This document shows positions 1 to 7,986 of a stretch of 64,000 nt of DNA, piece after piece. The position numbers and the translations under genes are program-made. The DNA comes from Candidatus Bipolaricaulota bacterium (lineage in GTDB: Bacteria > Bipolaricaulota > Bipolaricaulia > Bipolaricaulales > Bipolaricaulaceae). A model generated the notes under the pieces. That model was not told the DNA's origin. It ran no database searches and worked only from the letters and a program-made list of their open reading frames with translations. Positions within the stretch are counted from its first letter, which is position 1; each line of letters starts with the position of its first letter. Location of the stretch: NCBI GenBank assembly GCA_025060415.1, contig JANXBT010000001.1:491628-555627 (forward strand), given 5' to 3'.

Positions 1-477
1 GACCCTTTCCGTGGCCTCGTAGGTGGCCATGGTTTCGGGCCAGTGCACGAAGGGAATGTGGTAGAAGGAGAGGGTTTTGCCGCCGAGGTCCAGGGTTTCC
101 CCGTCCTGGACGGCCCGCACGCCTTCCCTGAGGCCGTAGAAGTCGGCGAGCATGGGCAGGGCGGGCGGGGCGGCGAGGACCTCGGCGTTTGGGGCCACCC
201 GGCGCAACAGGGGCAAAGCCCCGGAGTGGTCGGGCTCCATGTGGTTCACCACTAGGTAATCCAGGCGCGCGGGATCCACCACCTGGGCGATCTTCTGCAG
301 GAGCTCCTCCGCGTAATGGTTTTTCACCGAGTCGATGAGCGCAACGCGTTTTCCCACCACCAAGTAGGCGTTGTAGCTCACCCCGCTGGGGAGGGGCCAG
401 AGGCCCTCGAAGAGGTCGGTGGTGCGGTCGTTTACGCCCACCCAAAAAATCCCCGGCCGGATCTCGATCGGTCCCAT
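1..477 (-). CDS. fprA: Flavodiiron protein (A-type flavoprotein, FprA-like), N-terminal part
   Basis: The first 159 codons are present; the gene runs off the left edge. The translated N-terminus has the metallo-beta-lactamase fold of flavodiiron proteins: VNHMEPDHSG (the HxExDH di-iron ligand motif) near residues 77-86 and a later FVHWPETM segment that matches the fourth-ligand region of the family. Family members reduce O2 to water or NO to N2O in the cytoplasm of anaerobes, using electrons from rubredoxin, F420H2 or ferredoxin; the FMN-binding flavodoxin half would lie outside the window. The ATG at 477-475 follows a GAGGTG ribosome site. It is divergent from the big redox operon that starts at 609. 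The role as an O2 scavenger is inferred from family and context. Confidence 0.9.
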   Translation of the reverse strand, partial: MGPIEIRPGIFWVGVNDRTTDLFEGLWPLPSGVSYNAYLVVGKRVALIDSVKNHYAEELLQKIAQVVDPARLDYLVVNHMEPDHSGALPLLRRVAPNAEVLAAPPALPMLADFYGLREGVRAVQDGETLDLGGKTLSFYHIPFVHWPETMATYEATERV

Positions 478-497
478 GCGCACCTCGCTTTCGGGGC

Positions 498-526
498 ATG
501 GTAGTCGTTTCCGCTTCCGTCGGCAA
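498..526 (-). promoter_or_regulatory. Promoter of the flavodiiron gene
   Basis: On the minus strand TTGCCG (526-521) and TACCAT (503-498) are separated by 17 bases. The start codon lies about 20 bases downstream of the -10 element with GAGGTG between them. No equally good promoter was found facing the divergent korC gene. Confidence 0.45.
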
Positions 527-608
527 TGGGGGCGCTTCTGACGGAGGTCAGGGCGGCCATTGACGGGGATCATGGAAGGGCAAGGGGCGGGACGGCTAGG
601 CTACCGTT

Positions 609-1157
609 GTGCGGGCGGAGCTCAGGATCGCCGGGTTCGGCGGGCAAGGGGTGATCTCCGCGGGCCGGATCGCCGGCCAAGCCGCGGTCCTCTACGACGG
701 GAAACAGGCCACCTTCACCCAGTCCTACGGCCCGGAGGCCCGCGGCGGCGCCTGCGCCGCGGAGGTGGTGATCTCCGACACCCCCGTGGCCTACCCCCTC
801 CTCACCATCCCCGACGTGGCCATCCTCATGTCCCAGGAGGCCTACGAGAAGTACGCCCACGAGGTGAAGCCGGGCGGGCTCCTCATCGTGGACCCGGATC
901 TTGTCCGCCACGAGGCGCGCGCGGACGTGCGCCTCCTGCGGGTGCCGGCCACGCGCATCGCGGAGTCCCTGGGCCGGAAGATCGTGGCCAACGTGGTGAT
1001 GCTGGGGGCCCTGGCCGCCGCCTGGCCGGTGGTGTCCAAGGAGGCCCTCCTCCAGGCCGTTTTGGCCTCGGTGCCCGCCCACACGCGGGACCTCAACCAG
1101 CGGGCGTTCGAGGCCGGCTACAACTACGTGAAGGAGCGCTACGGTGCCGGAAACTAG
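609..1157 (+). CDS. korC: 2-oxoglutarate:ferredoxin oxidoreductase, gamma subunit
   Basis: This 182-residue protein starts with the family signature IAGFGGQGVISAGRI and contains QSYGPEARGG, both typical of the gamma domain of 2-oxoacid:ferredoxin oxidoreductases, which bridges the thiamin-binding subunits. The start is GTG at 609 with no strong ribosome site. Its partners korD, korA and korB lie 9 kb downstream in the same direction, after the Hdr-Mvh-Frd genes, so the enzyme genes bracket the electron-transfer module. The complex interconverts succinyl-CoA plus CO2 plus reduced ferredoxin with 2-oxoglutarate. Substrate choice (2-oxoglutarate rather than another 2-oxoacid) rests on the korA and korB sequences and on the succinate-forming neighbours. 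Its end overlaps hdrA by 14 bases. Confidence 0.85.
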   Translation: MRAELRIAGFGGQGVISAGRIAGQAAVLYDGKQATFTQSYGPEARGGACAAEVVISDTPVAYPLLTIPDVAILMSQEAYEKYAHEVKPGGLLIVDPDLVRHEARADVRLLRVPATRIAESLGRKIVANVVMLGALAAAWPVVSKEALLQAVLASVPAHTRDLNQRAFEAGYNYVKERYGAGN

Positions 1158-3114
1158 GCCCCGCCTCGGCGTTTTCGTCTGCCACTGCGGCAAAAACATC
1201 GCGGGCACCGTGGACGTGGCCAAAGTGGCGGAGATCGCCTCCCGTTTCCCCGGGGTGGTCTACGCCACCCACCACGAGTACATGTGTTCCGATCCGGGGC
1301 AGGCCCTCCTGAAGCGTGCCATCAAGGAGCACCGCCTGACGGGCGTCGTGGTGGCCGCCTGCTCCCCCACCATGCACGAGGAGACCTTCCGGAGGGCCGC
1401 CGAGGAGGCTGGCCTCAACCCCTACCTCCTGGAGATCGCCAACATCCGGGAGCAGGTCTCTTGGGTCCACAGCGGGCCGGCGGCCACGGAGAAGGCCGTC
1501 CGCGTGGTCCGCGCCATCGCGGAGAAGGTGCGGGGGAACCGGCCCCTGCGGCCGGCGGAGGTCGGCGTGACCCGGCGGGCCCTGGTGGTGGGCGGCGGGA
1601 TCGCTGGGATCCAGGCTGCCCTGGACATCGCCAACGCCGGCTTCGAGGTGATCCTCGTGGAGAGAAGCCCCTCCATCGGGGGCCACATGGCCCAGCTTTC
1701 GGAGACCTTCCCCACCCTGGACTGCTCCCAGTGCATCCTCACCCCCAAGATGGTGGAGGTCGCCCGCCACCCCCGCATCCGCATCCTCGCCTACTCCGAG
1801 GTGGAGGAGGTCTCCGGGTTCGTCGGGAACTACCGCGTGCGCATCCGCAAAAAGCCCACCTACGTGGACCCCGCCAAGTGCAACCTGTGCGGGGAGTGCG
1901 CCAAGGTCTGCCCGGTGCGGGTGCCCAACGAGTTCGACCGCGGCCTGTCCCTGCGGGCCGCCATCTACATCCCCTTCCCCCAGGCCGTGCCCTCCACCTA
2001 TACCCTGGACGCCCGGAACTGCCTTGGGCTCCTGCCCCTCTGCTGCGGGAAGTGCGCGGAGGTCTGCGAGGCCAAGGCCATCGACTTCGATATGCACGAG
2101 GAGATCCTGGAGGAGGAGGTGGGGGCCATCGTCCTGGCCACGGGCTACGAGCTCTACCCCAAGGAGGCCATGGCCGAGTACGGCTACGGGACGGTTCCCG
2201 ATGTGATCGATGGGCTGGAGTTCGAGCGGCTCCTTTCCGCGTCCGGCCCCACCCGCGGCGAGATCCGCCGGCCCTCCGACGGGAAGATCCCCAAGGAGGT
2301 CGTGTTCATCCAGTGCTCCGGCTCGCGCGACCCCGAGCACCACAAGCCCTACTGCTCCAAGATCTGCTGTATGTACACGGCCAAACACGCGCTCCTTTAT
2401 CGCCACGCCGTGCCCGACGGCCAGGCTTACGTCTTCTACATCGACATCCGCGCCGGCGGAAAGGACTACGAGGAGTTCGTGAACCGCGCCATGGCGGAGG
2501 AACGCATCCTCTACATCCGGGGGAAGGTGGCCAAGGTGTTCCGGGAGGGCGAGAAGGTCGTGGTGTGGGGGGTGGACACCCTCACGGGGAGGCGGGTGGA
2601 GGTGCGGGCGGACCTGGTGGTCCTGGCCCAGGCGATGGTGCCCTCGCCGGGGACGGAGGAGCTGGCGCGGAAGCTCCGCGTGGCCTGCGGAGGCGAGGGG
2701 TTCCTCAAGGAGGCGCACCCCAAACTCCGGCCGTTGGAGGCCCTCACGGCCGGGGTGTTCCTGGCCGGCGCGGCCCAGGGGCCCAAGGACATCCCCGAGA
2801 GCGTGGCCCAGGCCTCCGGCGCCGCGGCGAAGGTGGTGGCCCTCCTTTCCCAGCCCAAGCTGGCCCACGCGCCGGAGGTGGCGGAGGTCGCGGAGGAGCT
2901 CTGCTCCGGCTGCGGGATCTGCGCCCCCCAGTGCCCTTACGGCGCGATCGCCGTGGACGAGGTGGCCCGGGTGAACGAGGTCCTGTGCGAGGGCTGCGGG
3001 ACGTGCGTGGCCGCCTGCCCCTCGGGCGCCCTCACCTTCCGCAACGTGGAGGACGAGCAGGTCCTGCGCATGGTGCGGGCGGCCCTGGCGGAGGTGGAAG
3101 GTGTCGGGGTTTGA
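1144..3114 (+). CDS. hdrA: HdrA-type electron-bifurcating flavoprotein subunit
   Basis: The 656 residues have the HdrA layout. A short Cys region (C13, C15) leads to an FAD-binding GGGIAG at 150-155 and the HdrA-specific LDCSQCILTPKM segment near 193-203. A first Fe-S motif (C246, C249, C252, C256) and a CCGKCAEVC stretch follow, and two C-terminal [4Fe-4S] motifs lie near 587-597 and 615-625. HdrA bifurcates electron pairs from its input hydrogenase (here MvhADG) between ferredoxin and the HdrBC branch. The start GTG at 1144 overlaps korC. The next gene, mvhD, overlaps the end by 14 bases, which supports co-translation. This is the full-length single-copy form, not an HdrA2 or a fusion with MvhD. 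The natural high-potential acceptor is not fixed by sequence; the fumarate reductase genes downstream make fumarate the obvious candidate. Confidence 0.92.
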   Translation: MPETRPRLGVFVCHCGKNIAGTVDVAKVAEIASRFPGVVYATHHEYMCSDPGQALLKRAIKEHRLTGVVVAACSPTMHEETFRRAAEEAGLNPYLLEIANIREQVSWVHSGPAATEKAVRVVRAIAEKVRGNRPLRPAEVGVTRRALVVGGGIAGIQAALDIANAGFEVILVERSPSIGGHMAQLSETFPTLDCSQCILTPKMVEVARHPRIRILAYSEVEEVSGFVGNYRVRIRKKPTYVDPAKCNLCGECAKVCPVRVPNEFDRGLSLRAAIYIPFPQAVPSTYTLDARNCLGLLPLCCGKCAEVCEAKAIDFDMHEEILEEEVGAIVLATGYELYPKEAMAEYGYGTVPDVIDGLEFERLLSASGPTRGEIRRPSDGKIPKEVVFIQCSGSRDPEHHKPYCSKICCMYTAKHALLYRHAVPDGQAYVFYIDIRAGGKDYEEFVNRAMAEERILYIRGKVAKVFREGEKVVVWGVDTLTGRRVEVRADLVVLAQAMVPSPGTEELARKLRVACGGEGFLKEAHPKLRPLEALTAGVFLAGAAQGPKDIPESVAQASGAAAKVVALLSQPKLAHAPEVAEVAEELCSGCGICAPQCPYGAIAVDEVARVNEVLCEGCGTCVAACPSGALTFRNVEDEQVLRMVRAALAEVEGVGV

Positions 3115-3520
3115 GCCGCGGATCGTGGCCTTTTTGTGCCGCTGGTGCGCCTCCGCCGGCGCGGACCTGGCGGGCACCAACCGCCTCGCCTACCCCCCGA
3201 ACGCCATCCCCATCCGCGTCAACTGCTCCGGCCGGGTGGAGCCCCAATGGGTGGTGGAGGCCCTCAAGGCCGGCGCGGATGGCGTCCTCATCGGCGGCTG
3301 CCACCCCGGCGACTGCCACTACGTCGCCGGCAACTACAAGGCCCGCCGCCGCGTCTACCTCCTGCGCAAGGTGCTGGCGGAGCTGGGAATTGAGCCGGAG
3401 CGGGTGCGCTTGGAGTGGGTTTCCGCCACGGAGGGCGCGCGCTTTGCCCAAGTCATGAGCGATTTCGTGGCCGAGCTCAAGCGGCTGGGGCCGCTGCACG
3501 GGAACGGAGGGCCGAAGTGA
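3101..3520 (+). CDS. mvhD: MvhD-type [2Fe-2S] electron-transfer subunit
   Basis: This 139-residue protein matches MvhD/HdrD-delta, the small iron-sulfur protein that docks the hydrogenase onto HdrA. The N-terminus reads IVAFLCRWCASAGADLAG, followed by VNCSGRV and GCHPGDCHY, which give the conserved Cys set. The start is GTG at 3101, inside the end of hdrA. Its stop overlaps the GTG of mvhG as GTGA. A complete D-G-A trio follows, so electron input from H2 is expected rather than from formate dehydrogenase. Confidence 0.93.
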   Translation: MSGFEPRIVAFLCRWCASAGADLAGTNRLAYPPNAIPIRVNCSGRVEPQWVVEALKAGADGVLIGGCHPGDCHYVAGNYKARRRVYLLRKVLAELGIEPERVRLEWVSATEGARFAQVMSDFVAELKRLGPLHGNGGPK

Positions 3521-4467
3521 AGCTCGCGGTGTACTGGACGGGGAGCTGCGGCGGCTGCGACGTCGCCTTCCTGGAGCTGGGGCCGGCCCTCCTCGACCTC
3601 CTCCCCAAGCTGGAGATCGTGTTCTGGCCGGCCCTGGTGGACGCCAAGCGCGCAGATTTGGAAAAGCTCCCCAAGCACGGCATCGACGTGGCCCTGGTGA
3701 ACGGGGTCCTCCGCACCACGGAGAACGTGGAGATGGCGGAGCTTCTGCGGGAGAAATCCCGCTGGCTTGGGGCCTTTGGCGCTTGTGCCCATCTCGGCGG
3801 CGTCCCCGCCCTGGCCAACCCGGGGGAAGGGATCGCGGAGGTCGTGTTCGGGCCGGGCTTTCGGCCCGCACCCCCGCTGGGGGAGGCGCCGGAGGACGCC
3901 CCGCCGGAGCTCCTGCCGGAGGCCCTGCCCCTGGAAGAGGTGGTCCCCGTGGACTTCGTGGTGCCCGGCTGTCCCCCTCCGGCGGGCCTCATCGCCCGCT
4001 TCTTCGCCGTCGCGTTGGCTGAGGAAATCCAACCCGGCCAGGTCTTCGCCGCGGAGAAGGCCTTGTGCGAGGAGTGCCCGCGGACGCGGGAGGAGCGGCG
4101 CCTGGCCCGCCTGGTGCGGCCCCACGAGGCCCTGGCCGACCCCACGAAATGCCTCCTGGACCAGGGGATGGTGTGCTTGGGGCCGGTGACGCGGGGCGGC
4201 TGCGCGGCCGCCTGCCCCAAGGCGGGGATGCCCTGCACGGGGTGCTTGGGCCCCACGCCCAAGGCGGGCGACCCCGCCCTGGCCATGCTCTCCGCCCTGG
4301 CTTCTTTAGTGCGCGCCGGCGAGGAGGGCGAGCCCGCCTTCCCCGAGGAGGACCGGATCCTGGAGGGCCTCGTGGATCCCCTCGGCACCCTCTACAAGTA
4401 CGCGTTCGCCAAGTACGGGCGGCCCTTGCGGCGGCTGGCCCGCCGCCGGCAGGAGGTGCGGGCATGA
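3517..4467 (+). CDS. mvhG: F420-non-reducing-type [NiFe] hydrogenase, small subunit
   Basis: I chose GTG 3517, which overlaps the mvhD stop and sits 6 bases after GGAGG; it gives the expected N-terminus KLAVYWTGSCGGCDVAFLEL with the proximal-cluster CxxC. The 316-residue product continues with GAFGACAHLGGVPAL, CPPP and C-terminal Cys pairs, as in group 3c small subunits carrying three [4Fe-4S] clusters. There is no twin-arginine signal, so the enzyme is cytoplasmic. It passes electrons from the NiFe site in MvhA to MvhD and HdrA. Confidence 0.93.
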   Translation: MKLAVYWTGSCGGCDVAFLELGPALLDLLPKLEIVFWPALVDAKRADLEKLPKHGIDVALVNGVLRTTENVEMAELLREKSRWLGAFGACAHLGGVPALANPGEGIAEVVFGPGFRPAPPLGEAPEDAPPELLPEALPLEEVVPVDFVVPGCPPPAGLIARFFAVALAEEIQPGQVFAAEKALCEECPRTREERRLARLVRPHEALADPTKCLLDQGMVCLGPVTRGGCAAACPKAGMPCTGCLGPTPKAGDPALAMLSALASLVRAGEEGEPAFPEEDRILEGLVDPLGTLYKYAFAKYGRPLRRLARRRQEVRA

Positions 4468-5915
4468 GGAGGATCGCGATCGACCCCCTCACGCGCCTCG
4501 AGGGCCACGGGAAGGTCCTGATCTACTTGGACGAGGAAGGAAAGCTGCGGGACGCGGTCCTGCAGGTCCCGGAGCTGCGGGGGTTTGAGGCCTTCTGCCG
4601 GGGCCGGCGGGCCGAGGAAATGCCCCAGATCACCGCCCGCATCTGCGGGGTCTGCCCCGAGGCCCACCACCTCGCGTCCGCCAAGGCCCTGGACGCCGCG
4701 TTTGGCGCGGAGGTCCCCAAGCCCGCCCGCCTCCAGCGCGAGCTTTTCTACAACGCCTACGTCTTCTCCGACCACCTCCTGCACCTGGTGTTCCTGGGCG
4801 GCCCCGACCTCCTCCTGCCTGAGGACGTGGGGAAGGCCGAGCGCAACGTTTTTGGGGTGCTGCGGCGCTTCCCCGAGCTGGGGCGGCAGGTGTTGGAGGT
4901 GCGGGCCCAGGCCCAAAGGATCGTGGAGCTCATCGGCGGGAAGGCCATCCACCCCGTGTTCGCCCTCCCGGGCGGCGTGGCCCAGCCTCTGGGGAAGGAG
5001 GCCCAGGCGGAGATCGCCGCGGCTGCCCCCCGTCTGGTGGAGCTCGCTCGGACGATGATCGCCCTCTTCCACGAGGAGATCCTGCCCCGGCCGGAGTTCC
5101 AGGCCCTCCTCCTCTCCGAAGAGGCCTGGCTTCCCACCCACTACATGGGCCTTGTGGACGAAAACCTGGCCCCCAACTTCTACGACGGGCAGGTGCGGGT
5201 CGTTTCCGCGCGGGGCGAGGAGATCTTCTGCCTCCCCGGGGACCAGGCCCTGGCGCGGATCGCCGAGCACTGGGAGCCTTGGACCTATGTGAAGTTCCCG
5301 TACCTGCGGGATTTCGGGTGGCAGGGGCTTACGGCGGGGCCGGACTCCGGGATCTACCGGGTGGGCCCCCTGGCCCGCCTCAACGTGGCCGAGCGCATGG
5401 CCACGCCCCTGGCCCAGGAGGAGTACGAGCGCTTCCTCGATTTCTTCGGGGAGAAGCCCGTGCACGCCACGTTCGCCTACCATTGGGCCCGGCTCATCGA
5501 GCTGATCCAGGCAGCGGAGAGCGTGGCCCGCCTGGCTCAGGAGCCGGAGCTCACGGGGACGAAGGTGCGCGGGAAGCTGGGGCGGCCTGGGGAGGGCGTG
5601 GGCGTGGTGGAGGCTGCCCGGGGCACCCTCTTCCACCACTACGTCCTGGATGCGCAGGGCCTGGTGGCGCAGGTGAACCTCGTTGTGGCCACCACCCACA
5701 ACGCCCCGGGGATCGGGCTTTCCGTGAAGCAGATGGCCGCGGCCCTCGTGGCCCGGGGCGAGCTTGATGAAGCCCTCCTCAACCGGGTGGAGATGGCCTT
5801 CCGCGCCTACGATCCTTGCCTGGCCTGCGCCACCCATTTCCTCCCTGGGCGGATGCCGGTGGCGGTGGAGGTCTACGATGCGCGCGGGAACTTGCTGCGC
5901 CGGCTTGGCGGCTAG
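4464..5915 (+). CDS. mvhA: [NiFe] hydrogenase large subunit, group 3c
   Basis: The 483-residue catalytic subunit starts at ATG 4464 after AGGAGG and overlaps mvhG. Both NiFe ligand motifs are present: RICGVCPEAHH near residue 58 and DPCLACATH near residue 455. About 25 residues follow the second motif, consistent with a C-terminal extension removed after nickel insertion. The next gene encodes a processing protease. The protein lacks features of membrane-bound or F420-reducing hydrogenases. It oxidises H2 and feeds HdrA through MvhG and MvhD; it could also run toward H2 production. Confidence 0.95.
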   Translation: MRRIAIDPLTRLEGHGKVLIYLDEEGKLRDAVLQVPELRGFEAFCRGRRAEEMPQITARICGVCPEAHHLASAKALDAAFGAEVPKPARLQRELFYNAYVFSDHLLHLVFLGGPDLLLPEDVGKAERNVFGVLRRFPELGRQVLEVRAQAQRIVELIGGKAIHPVFALPGGVAQPLGKEAQAEIAAAAPRLVELARTMIALFHEEILPRPEFQALLLSEEAWLPTHYMGLVDENLAPNFYDGQVRVVSARGEEIFCLPGDQALARIAEHWEPWTYVKFPYLRDFGWQGLTAGPDSGIYRVGPLARLNVAERMATPLAQEEYERFLDFFGEKPVHATFAYHWARLIELIQAAESVARLAQEPELTGTKVRGKLGRPGEGVGVVEAARGTLFHHYVLDAQGLVAQVNLVVATTHNAPGIGLSVKQMAAALVARGELDEALLNRVEMAFRAYDPCLACATHFLPGRMPVAVEVYDARGNLLRRLGG

Positions 5916-6336
5916 GGCCGTGGTGGCCCTGGGGAACCCCGATCGGGGCGACGACGGGGTGGCCCACCACGTCCTCGCCGCCCTGCCCCGCGCGGAGGGG
6001 GTGGAGTTCCTCGGGAGCCTCAAGACCGGCCTGGATCTGGCTCTTTCCCTTCTTGGGCGCCGGAGGGTTTTGGTGATCGATGCCGATCCCGCGCGAGCCC
6101 CGGGCGAGGTGGCCCTCTTCCCCCTTGCGGGGGCGGAGGGGGTCGGCTATCGGCATGGGCTCGGCCTCGCGGAGGCCTTGGAGTTCCTGCGGCGCCTGGG
6201 GGCCGACGTGCCGGAGGTGTGGGTCCTGGCCATCGGGGTCGAGCCGGACCAGCCCTTCCGGCGCGGGCTTTCCCCCGCGGCGGAAAGGGCCCTCCCCCGG
6301 GCCAAGGAGGTGGCGGAGGCATGGCTGCGGAGTTGA
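5905..6336 (+). CDS. Hydrogenase maturation endopeptidase (HycI/HyaD family)
   Basis: The protein contains ALGNPDRGDDGVAHHV at its N-terminus, the nickel-sensing motif of hydrogenase proteases, followed by VIDADPA and a C-terminal GVEPDQPFRRGLSP typical of the family. Two starts are possible: TTG 5905, overlapping the mvhA end and giving MAARAVVALGNP, or GTG 5920. I prefer 5905 because the first beta strand needs the extra residues. About 143 residues, normal for the family. It would clip the MvhA tail after Ni insertion. It overlaps hdrC by 16 bases. Confidence 0.82.
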   Translation: MAARAVVALGNPDRGDDGVAHHVLAALPRAEGVEFLGSLKTGLDLALSLLGRRRVLVIDADPARAPGEVALFPLAGAEGVGYRHGLGLAEALEFLRRLGADVPEVWVLAIGVEPDQPFRRGLSPAAERALPRAKEVAEAWLRS

Positions 6337-6716
6337 GGCTCTCCCGGGAGAACCTGAACGCGCCGTTCCTGCAAAAGCTGGGGGAGATCTCCGGCCAGAA
6401 CGTTTTCGCCTGCTACCAGTGCGGGAAGTGCTCCGCGGGGTGCCTCTTCGCGGAGCACATGGACGTGCTGCCCAACCAGGTGATCCGGCTGTTGCAGCTT
6501 GGGGACGAGGGGGTGCTGGCGGCGCGCGCGCCCTGGGTGTGCGCGGCGTGCCTGGCCTGCAGCGTGCGCTGCCCCAAGGGCGTGGACGTGGCCCGCATCA
6601 TGGAGGCGCTGCGCCAGCTGGCGCTGCGGCGGGGGATCATGCCCGTGCAGCTCAAGCTCGACCGGGAGTTCCCCCAGATCGCCCTGGTGGGCGCCCTGCG
6701 GAAAGTAACCCCGTGA
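6321..6716 (+). CDS. hdrC: HdrC-type iron-sulfur subunit
   Basis: The start ATG at 6321 follows GGCGGAGGC and lies inside the protease gene. The 131-residue product holds two [4Fe-4S] motifs: C31-x2-C34-x2-C37-x3-C41 and C74-x2-C77-x2-C80-x3-C84. HdrC relays electrons from HdrA to HdrB. The protein is shorter than many HdrC chains. Its stop TGA (6714-6716) lies in the left inverted repeat of a small inserted element, so the last codons may have been replaced by that insertion. Confidence 0.9.
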   Translation: MAAELRLSRENLNAPFLQKLGEISGQNVFACYQCGKCSAGCLFAEHMDVLPNQVIRLLQLGDEGVLAARAPWVCAACLACSVRCPKGVDVARIMEALRQLALRRGIMPVQLKLDREFPQIALVGALRKVTP

Positions 6717-7169
6717 TGGGTGAATGGGTGATGAGTGAAGGGGTCGTTCGGACTCATAAGGATCTCGCCGTATGGAAGGAAGCGATGCAGCTAGTGAAGG
6801 CAGTGTACGAGTGGACCACGGGGTTCCCCAAAGAGGAGATGTACGGGCTCACCGCGCAAATGAGGCGGGCTGCGTTGTCGATTCCCTGCAATATTGCGGA
6901 GGGCGCCGCGCGTGGGTCGCGCAAGGAATTCCTGCAGTTTTTGCACATCTCCTTGGGATCCCTCGCGGAGCTTGAGACCCAAGTTTTTCTGGCCGAGGAT
7001 TTGTTTCAGCTCGAGGCTGAGCCCTTGAAAACCCAAATTGAGGGCTTGCGGCGGAAGCTTTTGGCGCTCATGAAAACCTTAAAGGCCGCGGGCGCGGCCC
7101 AAGGGAGGGAACACCGATGAACCGCACTCCAGCCCATCACCCATCACCCATCACCCATTACCCATCACG
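6712..7169 (+). mobile_element. Small inserted element with terminal inverted repeats, carrying a four-helix-bundle gene
   Basis: A 458-base unit separates hdrC and hdrB. Its left end reads CGTGATGGGTGAATGGGTGA from 6712. The reverse complement of its right end, read from 7169, starts CGTGATGGGTAATGGGTGAT. The two ends match over about 26 bases with few differences, and the right end adds extra TGATGGG units. The only gene wholly inside is a four-helix-bundle protein of the rRNA-intervening-sequence type. The stop of hdrC and the first 17 codons of hdrB lie within the repeats, so the element supplies coding sequence to both neighbours. No transposase and no clear target duplication were seen. 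Confidence 0.6.
6716..7120 (+). CDS. Four-helix bundle protein (23S rRNA intervening-sequence protein family)
   Basis: About 134 residues. RTHKDLAVWKEAMQLVKAVY, then FPKEEMYGLTAQMRRAALSI, then CNIAEGAARGSRKEFLQFL are the hallmark blocks of the S23/IVP family, all-helical pentameric proteins of unknown function often encoded inside 23S rRNA insertions. Start is ATG 6716 (TGATG overlap with the hdrC stop) or ATG 6731. It is not known to take part in hydrogen metabolism and looks like a passenger of the element around it. It overlaps hdrB by 4 bases. A related family (bAvd) assists diversity-generating retroelements, but no reverse transcriptase is nearby. Confidence 0.85.
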   Translation: MGEWVMSEGVVRTHKDLAVWKEAMQLVKAVYEWTTGFPKEEMYGLTAQMRRAALSIPCNIAEGAARGSRKEFLQFLHISLGSLAELETQVFLAEDLFQLEAEPLKTQIEGLRRKLLALMKTLKAAGAAQGREHR

Positions 7170-7986
7170 CCTTCTGTACTTCCCGGGTTGCGCGTTGAAG
7201 GACCAGGCGCGGGGGTACGAGGAGGCCACTCTGGCCGCCCTCGCCGCGCTGGGCTACGAGGTCCGGGAGCTCCCGCGCTGGAACTGCTGTGGCACGGTGT
7301 ACGCCCTGGCCCAGGACGACCTCATGCGCCACGTGGGCCCCCTGCGCAACCTGATCCGCGCCCAAGAGCAGGGGGCGGAGGAGCTCCTCACCCTCTGCGC
7401 CATGTGCTACCACACCCTGAGCCGCACCGCCCGCTTCGTGCAGAACCCCGAGAACCTGCGGCGCCTCAACGCCTTCATGGACGAGGAGGAGGACTACCGG
7501 GGTAGCGTGCGCGTGCTCCATCTGGTGCAGCTTTTGGCGGGCCTGGCCGAGCGCCTGCCCCGCGCCGTCAAGGTTGACCTCGCCGGGCTGCGGGCGGGCG
7601 CCTACTACGGCTGCACCCTCCTGCGGCCGAGGGACGTGGCCGTGGACCACCCGGAGCGGCCGGAGGTCATGGAGGCGGTCCTGGCCGCGCTTGGGGCGGA
7701 GCCCGTGTGCTTCCCGGAGCGGGTGGAGTGCTGCGGGGCGTACCTCACGGTGACGGAGCCGGAGGCCGTGCGGCTGCGGGCCGGGGCGATCCTCCTTTCC
7801 GCGGCGCAAAACGGGGCGGAGGTCCTGGTCACGGCCTGCCCGCTGTGCCACTTCAACCTGCGGGAGCGCCGGCCCCTGGGCGCCCCCAAGCTCCCTGTCG
7901 TCTACCTGGGCGAGGTCCTCGCCTGGGCCCTGGGTGTAAAGCCCGTGCCTGAAGCGCTTGCGCCGCGTGTGGGGGTGAGAGGATGA
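7117..7986 (+). CDS. hdrB: HdrB-type subunit with two CCG domains
   Basis: The 289-residue protein carries both cysteine-rich CCG domains: C25, C57-C58, C94-x2-C97 and C166, C205-C206, C241-x2-C244. In HdrB each set holds a non-cubane [4Fe-4S] cluster at the disulfide-reducing site. The first 17 residues (MNRTPAHHPSPITHYPS) are a foreign-looking extension encoded by the right repeat of the inserted element; the normal HdrB start (LLYFPGCALKDQ) follows. The ribosome site AAGGGAGGGA at 7101-7110 also lies in that element. A bacterium without CoM-CoB needs another acceptor, and the frdB and frdA genes next door suggest electrons pass on to fumarate. Confidence 0.9.
   Translation: MNRTPAHHPSPITHYPSRLLYFPGCALKDQARGYEEATLAALAALGYEVRELPRWNCCGTVYALAQDDLMRHVGPLRNLIRAQEQGAEELLTLCAMCYHTLSRTARFVQNPENLRRLNAFMDEEEDYRGSVRVLHLVQLLAGLAERLPRAVKVDLAGLRAGAYYGCTLLRPRDVAVDHPERPEVMEAVLAALGAEPVCFPERVECCGAYLTVTEPEAVRLRAGAILLSAAQNGAEVLVTACPLCHFNLRERRPLGAPKLPVVYLGEVLAWALGVKPVPEALAPRVGVRG

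Noticed and set aside
560-588. TTGACG as a -35 for korC
   Set aside because: No acceptable -10 element lies 16-18 bases downstream; I could not define the korC promoter.
1093-3180. Long minus-strand reading frame of about 695 codons opposite hdrA
   Set aside because: It is His/Gly/Leu-rich with no motif and mirrors the codon pattern of hdrA. Similar long shadow frames lie opposite most genes because the DNA is so GC-rich.
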